64,000 bases of DNA from Thermincola carboxydiphila (GCA_016841725.1 JAENYP010000004.1:1-64000), one strand, 5' to 3'; counted from the stretch's first letter, positions 28,611-38,464 are shown. A program made the numbers and translations. Notes: a model not told the origin generated them from the sequence alone.

Positions 28611-28922
28611 CTAAAATAATCCGGGAATATTCATTCCGCCGGTAATCTTGCTCATTTCCTTTGCTGTCATTTCCTGGGACTGGCGAATAGCTTCATTTAC
28701 AGCAGCCAGTACCATATCCTGCAGCATTTCTACATCTTCAGGGTCAACAGCTTCAGGATTTATTTCAATTGACTTTATTTCCTGTTTTCCATTGACAACC
28801 ACTTTAACCATCCCTCCACCGGAAGTAGCCTCAACAGTCTTATCTGCCAGTTCTTCCTGAAGTTTGGCCATATCAGCCTGCATTTTCTGGACCTGTTTCA
28901 TCATTTTACCCATATTCATCAT
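28611..28922 (-). CDS. YbaB/EbfC nucleoid-associated protein
   Basis: This 103-residue YbaB-family DNA-binding protein has the N-terminal [22 protein letters not shown] helix and a central [11 protein letters not shown] strand pair. It lies between dnaX and recR as in most bacteria. AAGGAGGAG precedes the start. Confidence 0.95.
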   Translation of the reverse strand: MMNMGKMMKQVQKMQADMAKLQEELADKTVEATSGGGMVKVVVNGKQEIKSIEINPEAVDPEDVEMLQDMVLAAVNEAIRQSQEMTAKEMSKITGGMNIPGLF

Positions 28923-28979
28923 AATCGAATCTCCTCCTTATAGATGGATAAAGCTCCCGGAAATAAAATATCCGTTATT

Positions 28980-30701
28980 TTAATCTTCAATTTCGATTAC
29001 ATCCCCGCCAAACAGGCTGACAGCTTTCTCCAGAAGAGGGTCTTTTTTGGTATCAGACCCGGAATCAGCAGTGGGACGCATATCTAATTCATTTTTAAAC
29101 TTACACTTTATTTTCAGGCTGGCGCCCGTAACTTCTTTAATCACCTGTTCAATAGCATTCCGGTTTTCCGGCTGTTCAACCTTTTCCCTATGAAACCCGT
29201 ATTCCGGAGCAAAACCTAACACCAGGCAGTTATTATACACCTCTACAGGCTCTCCTTCTATGAGAAAAGCCCTTGCCGACATCCGTACCTTCTTAATACG
29301 ATCCAGAATCTCCTGCCAGCACTTTTTAACGGTTTCGGTGTCCACTGACTGAGTCTCGCCGGCGCTGTCTCCGGTTTCTTTTTGTACCCCTGGTAACGTT
29401 TCGGCTTTAGATTTCTTTTGCATATTTATTTTTTGTGTGCCTATTGGCTGTTTACCCGCTGACTGCATGCCTGCTGACTGCATGACTGCTGACTGTACGC
29501 CTGGTGCCTGCATGCCTGGTGCCCGGCTGACCGTCTGCCCGCCTGTTGACATGGCCGCCAAAAGCTCCTCAAGCTTGGCAATCCTTGAATTTAATTCCTC
29601 ATAATCTGCAGTTTGTGTCTTTTCCCCTGCTTTTATTACTGCAAGCTCTAATAAAAGTCGCGGCTGGGACGTCCATTTCATTTCCCGTTCGGCAGCCGAA
29701 AAAGTGTCAATAAATGACGTAATCCGTTTTTTCCCCAAAGCGGATGCCTGGTTTTTCATCTGCTCCAGAATTTGCTCCGTTACCGCCACCAATTCACCGG
29801 TATCGGTACAGACCTCTGTAAGCAGTAAATTGCGAAAAAACTCAGTAAGATCTTTGGTAAACTGTCTGACATCTTTTCCCTGCCGCACCAGCTGGTCAAC
29901 CAATCTGAGACTTTGAGTAACATCATTTTCGAGGAAACATCCGGTCATTTGAAACATATAGTCGCTGTTGACTGTGCCCAGGACATCATTTACATCAGAA
30001 ACGGTTACACTCTTCTCCCCAAAAGATATACACTGGTCCAAAACACTCAAGGCATCCCTCATTCCGCCTTCAGCGCTGCGGGCAATAAGGCCAAGTGCCT
30101 CCTCATCAGCTTGTATTCCCAAGTCATCAACAACTACTTTTAATCTGTTGACGATGTCAGCCAGACTTATCCTTCTGAAATCAAACCTTTGGCATCTTGA
30201 CAGGATGGTCAGGGGTATCTTATGGGGCTCTGTAGTCGCCAGGACAAAGATGACATGTGCCGGCGGTTCCTCAAGCGTTTTCAGCAGAGCATTAAAAGCT
30301 TCTGTTGTCAGCATATGCACTTCATCAATAATATATATTCTATATCTGCCTTCAGTAGGGGCAAACTTGACTTTTTCCCTTAAATCTCTGATTTCATCAA
30401 TTCCCCGGTTTGAAGCTGCATCTATTTCCATTACATCCATAGAACTCCCGCCTGTCACCCTGCGGCAGTTTTCACAATCATTGCAGGGTTCAACTCCGGG
30501 ACCGTTCAAGCAATTTAAGGCTTTTGCCATAACTTTTGCCGTAGTTGTTTTTCCGGTGCCCCGCGGCCCACAGAAAAGATATGCATGTGCAGTCCTATTA
30601 TTCTTGAGTGCATTCTGCAGGGTACGGCTGATATGTTCCTGTCCCACTATATCGAAAAAATTCTGTGGTCTCCACTCACGGTACAGAGCCACATAGCTCA
30701 T
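28980..30701 (-). CDS. dnaX: DNA polymerase III gamma/tau subunit
   Basis: This 573-residue clamp-loader ATPase has Walker A GPRGTGKTT near residue 45, a zinc site CNDCENCRR near 74, IIDEVHML and the sensor SRCQRFDFRR. Residues about 390-435 form a low-complexity linker with repeated GMQ/GVQ units, encoded by imperfect tandem DNA repeats around 29430-29530. The C-terminal domain would contact the polymerase. It heads the dnaX-ybaB-recR set. Confidence 0.95.
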   Translation of the reverse strand: MSYVALYREWRPQNFFDIVGQEHISRTLQNALKNNRTAHAYLFCGPRGTGKTTTAKVMAKALNCLNGPGVEPCNDCENCRRVTGGSSMDVMEIDAASNRGIDEIRDLREKVKFAPTEGRYRIYIIDEVHMLTTEAFNALLKTLEEPPAHVIFVLATTEPHKIPLTILSRCQRFDFRRISLADIVNRLKVVVDDLGIQADEEALGLIARSAEGGMRDALSVLDQCISFGEKSVTVSDVNDVLGTVNSDYMFQMTGCFLENDVTQSLRLVDQLVRQGKDVRQFTKDLTEFFRNLLLTEVCTDTGELVAVTEQILEQMKNQASALGKKRITSFIDTFSAAEREMKWTSQPRLLLELAVIKAGEKTQTADYEELNSRIAKLEELLAAMSTGGQTVSRAPGMQAPGVQSAVMQSAGMQSAGKQPIGTQKINMQKKSKAETLPGVQKETGDSAGETQSVDTETVKKCWQEILDRIKKVRMSARAFLIEGEPVEVYNNCLVLGFAPEYGFHREKVEQPENRNAIEQVIKEVTGASLKIKCKFKNELDMRPTADSGSDTKKDPLLEKAVSLFGGDVIEIED

Positions 30702-30832
30702 TTAGGCCACCTTCTTTTTGTCTGGGCTGATATTGATATTATCTCATAAACCAAATATATATCGCAACTCGTTATTTAATTCGCTGTCAATAATCCAATT
30801 CCTTTTCAATCACAAAAGTAAAAGTAAAATAT

Positions 30833-30870
30833 GAAAAAGACCTTGATGGTAATCCACACAAAGGCCTTTT
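30833..30870 (-). terminator. Intrinsic terminator after SRP RNA
   Basis: An inverted repeat (about 30836-30843 against 30861-30868) is followed by T5 on the minus strand, 20 nt after the SRP RNA 3' end. Confidence 0.65.
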
Positions 30871-30889
30871 ACATGTTTATAAAATTTAA

Positions 30890-31156
30890 GCCGTGCACCC
30901 GTCTTTGACAAACATCTCCCAAGCGTTACCGGCGCAGTTAACTCGGATCAGGCACCCTTACGGCACACGCGGTGGTCTGCTTACCGCTGCTTCCTTCCGG
31001 ATCTGACGGGGTTCACAGGTTCGCGTTGCGTAAGACCCGGTCTTCAACGCCACTTGCGACGGTCAGACCTTAAGAAATGAAGCCGGGGACAGGAATTCCA
31101 CCCTGCTATAGCGGATTGCAGGTACAGGGCACCGCTACCTCCCCATGTAGCACGGC
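30890..31156 (-). ncRNA. ffs: Signal recognition particle RNA, large Gram-positive type
   Basis: The 267-nt RNA contains the domain IV core with GGAAGGAAGCAGCGG and the preceding CCCCGTCAGATCC. The 5' end GCCGTGC (31150-31156) pairs with the 3' end GCACGGC (30890-30896), which sets the boundaries. The length matches the Bacillus-type RNA with an Alu domain. It lies upstream of dnaX, a common location. Confidence 0.92.
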
Positions 31157-31257
31157 AAAAAGTATACTTTTTATAATGTCTTATAGCCTGTTAAGATGTA
31201 ACAGCCAGTGACTATTAGCTATAAGCACGAGGTCACTGGCCTGGTAATAGTCAATTA

Positions 31258-31351
31258 TGGCGGAGAGAGAGGGATTCGAACCCTCGAGCCAGGTTATCCC
31301 CGGCTACACGATTTCCAGTCGTGCTCCTTCGACCAACTCGGACACCTCTCC
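31258..31351 (-). tRNA. tRNA-Ser (GGA)
   Basis: The 94-nt class II tRNA has 7-bp acceptor GGAGAGG, the anticodon GGA within CTGGAAA, a long variable arm, the T-loop GGTTCGAATCC and an encoded CCA. Confidence 0.95.
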
Positions 31352-31369
31352 GAACCGTTTCGCTTAACT

Positions 31370-31398
31370 ATTATACAATTTATTTTGTTTCGATGCAA
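31370..31398 (-). promoter_or_regulatory. Sigma-A promoter of tRNA-Ser(GGA)
   Basis: Minus-strand TTGCAT-N17-TATAAT ends 18 nt before the tRNA. The remaining 31399-31565 holds no gene that I can see. Confidence 0.7.
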
Positions 31399-31565
31399 GT
31401 GGTTTCAACCTGTTATCAGGACTTTCGTTCATAAAATTAATGGTCAAATTGGTATAATATTACCGCTTCCTACTCGCCCAGTTTATCCGCGGTTTCCTGC
31501 AGGCCCTGGAGAGGTGGTCATTTACATTCCTGTCCGTACTCTTCTGGGAACTGAAAATCAGCTGT

Positions 31566-32063
31566 CTACCGGGCAACTCTAAACCCATAATAAAGATGTC
31601 CAACTTCATTACCCATGAAATCAGCTACTTTGGGTAAAAAGCCCCATTTTTCAAATTTGAATTTTTCTACTAAATTGATACTAGGATAATTGTGTTCCAG
31701 TATTATGGCAAAAATAGTTTTAATACCGATTTTGGGACTTTCGGCAATAATTAAATCCAGCAGCTTAGTTCCTATTCCTTTTCTCTGATAGTCAGTATGA
31801 ATATAAAAACTTACTTCTGCGGTGAATCCTAAAGCCTCTCTGCCGCTGCGGTAAGGACTCAAAGATATCCAGCCCGCAACGATATTTTCCGTTTCTGCAA
31901 TAAAAATAGGATACCTGTCCGGAGTATGCTGGTTAAACCACTCTACCCTGGAATTAGGCGTAACCGGCGTTAAATCCGCGGTTGATTTCTTGGTTAAAAT
32001 CGCCTGGTTATATATCTCAACAATAGCTTTTAAATCATGGATATTTGCTCTTCTGATTATCAT
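31566..32063 (-). CDS. GNAT-family N-acetyltransferase
   Basis: This 165-residue protein is of the phosphinothricin/YncA-like acetyltransferase group, with the acetyl-CoA loop YQRKGIGTKLL near residue 95 and the typical WFNQHTPDRYPIFIAE segment near 44. It acetylates an amino group of an unknown small molecule. It stands alone between a tRNA gene and a decayed transporter gene. Confidence 0.88.
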   Translation of the reverse strand: MIIRRANIHDLKAIVEIYNQAILTKKSTADLTPVTPNSRVEWFNQHTPDRYPIFIAETENIVAGWISLSPYRSGREALGFTAEVSFYIHTDYQRKGIGTKLLDLIIAESPKIGIKTIFAIILEHNYPSINLVEKFKFEKWGFLPKVADFMGNEVGHLYYGFRVAR

Positions 32064-32159
32064 TTCCCGCTCCTCTAAATTTATAGCTGCCTTGATTCTT
32101 ACAACTTTCCCATATACTCCAGTCGTTTAATATTGGTAAAAATTTGGCCACCCGTTTTG

Positions 32160-32691
32160 CTACTGCCCTGGTTTTAAGATTGGCTTCCCGGCCTCAATCA
32201 GCGCTTTGCTTCCTAACATGAAGAAGCTCTCAACAAACAGCAGAAAACCGGTTCCTATTAACAGCCATTCAATTTTTACAAAGTCGGATACCGGCCCAAA
32301 CAACAGCATTCCCAGCGGCATCATACTACTTGATATCATCCCTAAAACCCCAAATACCCTGCCTAGAAAATCTCCCTCTATTTTCTGCTGTAATAATACC
32401 GTAAAGGGTGTATTAAATACCGGCATAGCAATCCCTATTAGTCCCATGAAAAATAGATATATCCAAAAAACAGGAATAATTCCAAGCACAAAAGTACAGA
32501 AGCCAAAAACAAGGACCACATATAATTGCTATTGTCATCATTATTCCAGATTGAGTTTTTAATGTAATATGCCACCCAATTGCATATTGGACCAGTAACG
32601 TTCCAAAAAGTGATACGGTCTGGCTGGCTAAAAAGAGAATTAAGTTCTTCTTCCATTTTTTATTCATAGGCAGCATATTGTCTCCCACCAT
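32160..32691 (-). pseudogene. MFS transporter remnant with internal deletion and frameshift
   Basis: The right part (32413-32691 frame) encodes a typical N-terminus, NKKWKKNLILFLASQTVSLFG, through the first helix and into the second. The left part (32160-32519, another frame) encodes the last helices including GRVFGVLGMISSSMMPLG. Together they cover under 200 of about 400 expected residues, so the middle is missing and the frames do not join. It is a dead drug-efflux-type (MFS_3) gene. Confidence 0.8.
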
Positions 32692-32712
32692 TTTTGGGCC
32701 ATTACCCAGCTC

Positions 32713-34203
32713 TTAATTCTTCTCTGTTTTCGTAATCTGCGGCAATTCGATTGTTACCCTTGTTCCAATATCCACGCGGCTTATAACTTCGAAATTTCCC
32801 CCGTGTTTTTCAATAATCCACTTTGCTATGGATAAACCAAGCCCTGCCCCGCCGGCCTTGCCGCCACGGGCATCAGCCGAACGATAAAAACGGTCAAATA
32901 TGCGGGGAACATCTTCAGGCTTGATACCCACCCCTTTATCCTGAACCTGAATATAGGCCTTGCCATCCTTTGGAAAAATCTTAAGACTTATCTCTTCACC
33001 TTCCGGAGTATACTTGATACTGTTATCAATCATTATCCGAATGGCCTGTTTCATCAACTGCTGATCCGCTCTGATAAATACTGGTGACTTAAAATCCACT
33101 CTGAACCTGTGGCCGGAATCGATGAGTCTTGCTTCACCAATAATTTCATCACCAAGTTTACAAATATCTATTACCGTTTTTTGCAGCGGCAGATTTTCAC
33201 TGTCCCCCCGGGCCAGGAAAAGCAGCTGTTCTACCAGGGCTTTCATGTTTTCGGCCTCGCTCTTAATGGCCTGAATTGATTCTTCCAGGGTATTAGGGTC
33301 TTTTTTGCCCCATCTGTCCAATAAATTGGCATATCCCTGAATAACAGAAATTGGTGTGCGCAATTCATGGGAGGCATCGGAAACAAATCGCACCTGGGCT
33401 TGATAAGACTGACTGATTCGGTTAAGCATATCATTAATAGCCCTTGCCAGATCCTTCAGTTCGTTTTGTGTCTGGTCTATCGATATGCCTTTATCTATCT
33501 CACTGGTATCAAGTTTACTGATAGCTCCGGCCAATTGCTTCAAATTCTCCCGGTTGGTTCCAGTACCACCTGAATTCAGACCTTCCTGAAGGCTTTTCGC
33601 AGTTTCAGCCAGGTCTGACAGTGGTTTCAGGATTTTTCTTATACCTCGCCGGTTTCTTCCCAGGGCAGACATTAAATAGAGGAATTCGAATCCACCGCTG
33701 AATATCAAAAGCATTAAAAAAAACTTTATATCTGCCGCCAGGGGATAGGTAATCTGATAAAAGACAGCTCCCTTTGGGATTGTCATAATATATCCTACCC
33801 CTTCAAGGCGCCGGTTCAGGGTAATTTGGGGACTGATATCCGGTCCTTTAAAGCTTCGAATGGCGTTTGTGGATTCCAGGGGAAGCCTGTCCTGGAAAGT
33901 CTTGTCAATATCCAATCCATCGGGAGCCTTCGCAGTGGCCTTTACCAGATAATGCTCCTTTGATAAATCCTCTGCTGCCAGCAAATTAAGTTTTCCATCA
34001 TACCGGTCTATCAGCTCCTGGGCTCCAATTTCTGCTCTCCATAGTACTGTTGCAAAGTATAAGAGGCTAAGTAAAATATTTATTATAAAGAATGCCCGAA
34101 GCAGAACTCCCGCCATCCTTAAATTCAACCTTAATACCAGGGAAGAGCGGATTTTTTCCGCAACTACAGGCGGCTTGGCATAGGTCCATTTTTGCTTACT
34201 CAT
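32713..34203 (-). CDS. Sensor histidine kinase
   Basis: The 496-residue membrane kinase has TM helices near residues 30-55 and 160-185 flanking an extracytoplasmic sensor. A HAMP-like linker, the HisKA box DASHELRTPISVIQGY near 280, and the ATPase domain with N and G boxes (DNSIKYTPEG, GGAGLGLSIAKWI) follow. Its start overlaps the response regulator stop by 8 nt. The signal is unknown. Confidence 0.93.
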   Translation of the reverse strand: MSKQKWTYAKPPVVAEKIRSSLVLRLNLRMAGVLLRAFFIINILLSLLYFATVLWRAEIGAQELIDRYDGKLNLLAAEDLSKEHYLVKATAKAPDGLDIDKTFQDRLPLESTNAIRSFKGPDISPQITLNRRLEGVGYIMTIPKGAVFYQITYPLAADIKFFLMLLIFSGGFEFLYLMSALGRNRRGIRKILKPLSDLAETAKSLQEGLNSGGTGTNRENLKQLAGAISKLDTSEIDKGISIDQTQNELKDLARAINDMLNRISQSYQAQVRFVSDASHELRTPISVIQGYANLLDRWGKKDPNTLEESIQAIKSEAENMKALVEQLLFLARGDSENLPLQKTVIDICKLGDEIIGEARLIDSGHRFRVDFKSPVFIRADQQLMKQAIRIMIDNSIKYTPEGEEISLKIFPKDGKAYIQVQDKGVGIKPEDVPRIFDRFYRSADARGGKAGGAGLGLSIAKWIIEKHGGNFEVISRVDIGTRVTIELPQITKTEKN

Positions 34204-34888
34204 CTTTTATCACATATCCCACACCCCTGACGGTATGAATCACCTTAATTCCGAAGGGGTCTTCTATTTTCGAACGCAGATATCGGATATATACATCTAC
34301 TGCATTAGTTTCACCGGAAAAATCATAACCCCAGATTCTCTCCAAAATTATCTCTCTTTTCAATACAATATTTTTATTTTCAATTAAATACTGTAATAAA
34401 TCAAATTCTCTCTTTGTAAGCTCCAGGGGCTCTGATCCAACCCAGGCACTTCTCCTCTCTGCATCCAGTTTTAAGGGCCCCGCCTCCAAAGTACCGGAAG
34501 TGCTTTGGAGTGAGCGGCTTGCCTTTGTTCTAAGGACCGCCCGAATTCTGGCCAGCAGTTCTTCAATGGCAAAGGGTTTTGTGATATAGTCATCTGCACC
34601 TCCGTCCAAGCCCATGACCTTATCCACAACGGCATCTCTGGCTGTCAAAAGGATAATGGGAATCTGAGAAAACTGCCTGATTCTTCGAAGGACTTCAAGA
34701 CCGTTAAGTTCCGGCAGCATGATATCGAGTAAAATCAAATCAAAGGGATGGGCTTTGGCAAGAGCCAGCCCATCCCTTCCATTGGAAGCTTTTTCAACCA
34801 GATACCCTTCAAATTGCAGTTCAAGCTCAACAAAACGGGCAATTTTATCTTCATCCTCAATAATCAGAATTCTTTCCATTCTCATCAT
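34196..34888 (-). CDS. OmpR-family response regulator
   Basis: This 230-residue regulator has a receiver domain with acidic pocket EDED, phospho-acceptor Asp in LILLDIMLP (about residue 55) and Lys in DYITKPF. A winged helix with VDVYIRYLRSKI and IHTVRGVGYVI follows. It overlaps the end of the DUF4342-type gene upstream by 32 nt and the kinase gene downstream, so the three genes are one unit. Confidence 0.93.
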   Translation of the reverse strand: MMRMERILIIEDEDKIARFVELELQFEGYLVEKASNGRDGLALAKAHPFDLILLDIMLPELNGLEVLRRIRQFSQIPIILLTARDAVVDKVMGLDGGADDYITKPFAIEELLARIRAVLRTKASRSLQSTSGTLEAGPLKLDAERRSAWVGSEPLELTKREFDLLQYLIENKNIVLKREIILERIWGYDFSGETNAVDVYIRYLRSKIEDPFGIKVIHTVRGVGYVIKDE

Positions 34889-35456
34889 GATCCTTTTTAT
34901 TTTTATAGTCTCCTACAGCTTTTTTAGCTGCATCAGATACAGATTCCACTGCCTGTAAAGCTGCTTCGGAAACTTTATGCAGCTCCTGGTTTGCCTGATT
35001 TACATCTGGCCCTTTAAAGCTGTACCGGTATCCAAAAACAAGCCCCAGAATCAATAATGGAATAACAATCCACATCCCAAATATCAGCAGGATAGCCAAA
35101 AGATTTAGAGGAATCTTCAGGATTCTCTCCCCGCCTTTTTTGGCTTCAAAGCTGTTAACATTCCCTTTGTGAATAATCTTTCTTACCCAGCCCCATATAT
35201 CTCCCATCACGTCACCAAAGGATATTTTATCTGTTTTATCATTCCCCGGTGTTCTGCCATCTTTTCCGGAAGCCGCTGCTGCCGGGTTTAAATTGAAAGT
35301 GCCGACACCTTCAGGGCTGTTGATCCGGTTCTGCTTTTCAAGGATGATAACCGCATCCAATAAATCTCCGTTCGCCTGCTCTAAAACTTCTTTTGCCTCT
35401 TCATAAGTAATATTTGCATACTCTTTTAATTTTTTCACTTCATCGAAACCTGTCAT
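34857..35456 (-). CDS. DUF4342-type protein with UBA-like N-terminus and a membrane segment
   Basis: The 199-residue protein begins with a UBA/CUE-like helix bundle (residues 1-45, TYEEAKEVLEQANGDLLDAVIIL). A linker and a DUF4342-like segment with KGGERILKIPLNLLAILLIFG follow, then one membrane helix (about 115-140) and a charged tail. It is first in a transcript with the two-component system and may feed it a signal or be its target. Function is not established. Confidence 0.75.
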   Translation of the reverse strand: MTGFDEVKKLKEYANITYEEAKEVLEQANGDLLDAVIILEKQNRINSPEGVGTFNLNPAAAASGKDGRTPGNDKTDKISFGDVMGDIWGWVRKIIHKGNVNSFEAKKGGERILKIPLNLLAILLIFGMWIVIPLLILGLVFGYRYSFKGPDVNQANQELHKVSEAALQAVESVSDAAKKAVGDYKNKKDHDENGKNSDY

Positions 35457-35706
35457 TACGATAACCTCCTCTCTTTATTACGGTTATCATAACAGTTAAA
35501 GATTTGAATCCCATTGATACTTCATTAAAATTAGATTAAAATTCATGTTTCATTATAATTTCCTTATCTCATCTTGTCAATTACCGGAAACCAAATATTG
35601 GATTTCTGACCACGCCAGCTCCAAGTCAATGGAGATAGAAGGGGAAAACCACCGGTGTGTCGAAAAAAGTAAACTTAATCATTGCCTTAAAGGAGTTGAA
35701 GAGAAT

Positions 35707-38349
35707 TTGCTAAGCCCGATACTAAAAACAAAACTATTTTTACCGGCATCAAGGCCCAATTCGGTCTCTCGCTCCTTATTGATTCGCAAAATCTCTGAAG
35801 GGATAGAACAGGGAGGGAAACTTACACTGGTTTCTGCCCCGGCGGGGTATGGCAAAACAACATTAATTACAGAATGGCTAAAAACCGTTAACCGTGAGTG
35901 TGCCTGGGTTTCCATGGATACCGGGGACAATGATCCCAAGAGATTCTTCACATATCTGATTGCATCACTAAAGAGCATCCTGGAGGGGTTTGACCAGGAC
36001 CTCAGCAGCCTGATAGAATCCCCACAGCTGCCAACTCCCGAGATTTTAGCAACACTGCTGCTTAACCGATTGGTAAGTATGGATAGCCCGTCAGTTTTGG
36101 CAATAGATGATTATCATGTGATTACTAATGATTATCTGCACCGGACTATAGAATTCATGATTGAGAATTGTCCGCCGTTATTCCATATAATAATTATTTC
36201 GCGTCTCGACCCTCCTCTGCCCCTTGGAAAATGGCGGGTGAGAAGTTTGCTGACAGAGGTCCGGGTAAATGATTTAAGGTTCTCTGACGAAGAGGTGAGG
36301 GCATTTTTTGCTCAGACTATGCAGCTCAGTCTAAAACCGGAACACATTGTTTCCCTTAAGACCAGAACCGAGGGATGGATTGCCGGTCTCCAACTGGCAG
36401 CCCTTTCCCTGCGGGGCAAAGAAGAACAGGGGATAGCGGAGTTTATTGAACGATTTAGGGGAAGCCACAGGTTTGTCATAGACTACCTGTTTGATGAAGT
36501 TTTTCACCTGCAAACAGATGAAGTGAAAGAATTTCTTTGCAGCACAGCTATATTAAACCGGCTGTGTGCTGATTTATGTAATGAATTAACAGACAGAAAA
36601 GACAGTATGAATATCCTGCTAAACCTGGAACAAAACAACCTTTTTCTGATTCCTCTGGATGAAGAGCGTCAATGGTATCGCTATCATCACCTGTTCGCAG
36701 ATTTCCTCCGTACAGAGTTAGAGGCAAAGCAACAAGCAGTTTTACATCAAAAAGCTGCTAAATGGTATGAAAGTAACGGTTATCAAAATGAAGCCATAGA
36801 CCATTCTTTAGCTGCCGGAGATAAAGAAAAAGCGGTCGGCTTAATAAAGAGACAACTCAGTCAGAGCATTATCAGGGGAGACTTATATACTCTGATTGAA
36901 TGGTTGGAAGGTTTAGATGAAAACCTTGTCCGCAAGGACGGGGAGCTTTGTTCAACCAAAGCCTGTGCCCATTTTCTCCTGTCCCAAATTGAACAGGCCT
37001 GTTCTTATGTAAAAGATTTTAAGCAAATAAAAAATGCAGACAGGTTGAGCTTGGGAAGGGTTAAAACACTGGAAGCCTGGCTCGCAAATATTCGCGAAGA
37101 TAAAATGACCATAGACCTGGCAAAGGAGGCTATAGGGCTGATGGGCAATCAGGACCTTGGATTGAAGGTTTTTGCTCTGGTGGCATTGGCTCAGTCTCTG
37201 AGAAGCAGAGGTTATTTGGATAGATCCACTGACGCCTTTAAAGAGGCATTGCAGATTAGCAGGCAGTTCGGATACACCTTATCCATTTGTACCGTAACAA
37301 TGGATTTGGTTTATAATTACTATATCCAGGGCGATTTGCAGTATGCAATTCAATTGTGCCTGGATATGCTGGCGGTTAAGAACACCGAAAACAGGCCTTT
37401 GCCGGCGGCAGGAATTCTTAACATCCCTCTGGCTGCCTTTTATTTTGAGTCTAATCAGATTGAATTGGCAGAAGAAACTGTGCTCAGAGGAATCGAAACC
37501 AGCCGAAAGCTGGCAATGCACAATATCTTCGGCGGAGATGGGGAAAGAACTCTGGCCAAAATCAAATCCTTACAGGGAAGCCATGAAGATGCTTCAGCTA
37601 TAATTCAAAACGCTCTTAATAGCGCCAGATCCGCAGGTTTGCCCATTATTACCCTGAGATTTGAGGCGCTTCTTGCAGAATTCAAACTTGCTGCAGGTGA
37701 TGTACAATGGGTAGAAGATTGGATTAGGAGAAGCGAATTATCCCCAGAGGGTGAGATTACTTCATTAAAAGAACAGTCCTACCTGGTCTTTGTGCGGCTC
37801 CTGATGACCAAAAAACTTTGGCAGAAAGCAGAGGCTCTCCTGGCAAGGCTGGAGAATTTCTCACACAAGGGTCAGAGGAAAGGGCGCCTGGTTAGTATTT
37901 TGGTTCTGCAGGCTATCTTAAGTGGTGCAGTGGGCAATGCAGATGGCGCAAAGATGAAGCTCCGGGAGGCTGTTAATATCGCGGCCCCACATAACTACCG
38001 CCGGTCTTTTCTGCAAGAGGGAGAGCAGGTTCTACACCTGCTGCCTTTAGTACAGGACACTGCTCCGGAGTTCGTTGCCAGCCTGATTGAGGACTTTCAC
38101 CCGGAATTAAACTTAAACCATTTGGTCTCCAGGATTAATACAGCTGGTGGTTTGGCGGAACCCCTCAGTGAAAGGGAGTTAGAAGTTTTAAAGTTAGTTG
38201 CCACCGGGTTGCCAAATACAGAAATTGCCGGAAAGCTCTATATTAGTTTAGGAACTGTCAAATGGCACACTAACCATATATACGCAAAACTCGGAGTGAA
38301 AAACAGGACCCAGGCTGTCAACAAAGCAAAGGAACTGAAGATTATTTAG
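35707..38349 (+). CDS. LuxR-family (MalT-type, LAL) ATP-dependent regulator
   Basis: The protein has about 880 residues: an N-terminal STAND-type NTPase with Walker A APAGYGKTT, a central helical/TPR-like region, and a C-terminal LuxR helix-turn-helix (LSERELEVLKLVATG ... GTVKWHTNHIYAKLG). I start at TTG 35707, after AAAGGAG; LSPILKTKLFLPASRP then matches the usual LAL beginning. An ATG at 35545 has no ribosome-binding site. It is the first plus-strand gene and probably controls the genes that follow. Confidence 0.88.
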   Translation: MLSPILKTKLFLPASRPNSVSRSLLIRKISEGIEQGGKLTLVSAPAGYGKTTLITEWLKTVNRECAWVSMDTGDNDPKRFFTYLIASLKSILEGFDQDLSSLIESPQLPTPEILATLLLNRLVSMDSPSVLAIDDYHVITNDYLHRTIEFMIENCPPLFHIIIISRLDPPLPLGKWRVRSLLTEVRVNDLRFSDEEVRAFFAQTMQLSLKPEHIVSLKTRTEGWIAGLQLAALSLRGKEEQGIAEFIERFRGSHRFVIDYLFDEVFHLQTDEVKEFLCSTAILNRLCADLCNELTDRKDSMNILLNLEQNNLFLIPLDEERQWYRYHHLFADFLRTELEAKQQAVLHQKAAKWYESNGYQNEAIDHSLAAGDKEKAVGLIKRQLSQSIIRGDLYTLIEWLEGLDENLVRKDGELCSTKACAHFLLSQIEQACSYVKDFKQIKNADRLSLGRVKTLEAWLANIREDKMTIDLAKEAIGLMGNQDLGLKVFALVALAQSLRSRGYLDRSTDAFKEALQISRQFGYTLSICTVTMDLVYNYYIQGDLQYAIQLCLDMLAVKNTENRPLPAAGILNIPLAAFYFESNQIELAEETVLRGIETSRKLAMHNIFGGDGERTLAKIKSLQGSHEDASAIIQNALNSARSAGLPIITLRFEALLAEFKLAAGDVQWVEDWIRRSELSPEGEITSLKEQSYLVFVRLLMTKKLWQKAEALLARLENFSHKGQRKGRLVSILVLQAILSGAVGNADGAKMKLREAVNIAAPHNYRRSFLQEGEQVLHLLPLVQDTAPEFVASLIEDFHPELNLNHLVSRINTAGGLAEPLSERELEVLKLVATGLPNTEIAGKLYISLGTVKWHTNHIYAKLGVKNRTQAVNKAKELKII

Positions 38350-38372
38350 TTGGAAAATTATCAAAACCATGA

Positions 38373-38398
38373 GAGGGGCAGAGAACATTCTGCCCCTC
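38373..38398 (+). terminator. Strong hairpin after the LuxR-type gene
   Basis: A perfect 10-bp stem (38373-38382 with 38389-38398) and a 6-nt loop lie 23 nt after the stop codon. No long T-run follows, so it may stabilise the 3' end rather than terminate efficiently. Confidence 0.5.
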
Positions 38399-38420
38399 CC
38401 TGTATATGAAAAATTACAAA

Positions 38421-38464
38421 AACCTAACCTGATACCTGAACTTTGGTTAGGTTACAACCTAACC
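38421..38464. promoter_or_regulatory. Triple 9-mer operator-like repeat
   Basis: AACCTAACC (38421-38429), its inverse GGTTAGGTT (38445-38453), and AACCTAACC again (38456-38464) form two nested inverted repeats just upstream of the 68-residue gene. The LuxR-type regulator upstream is the obvious candidate binder, by inference. Confidence 0.5.

Noticed and set aside
35545-35706. Longer N-terminus for the LAL regulator from ATG 35545
   Set aside because: No ribosome-binding site, and the extra 54 residues do not resemble the family; TTG 35707 has both.
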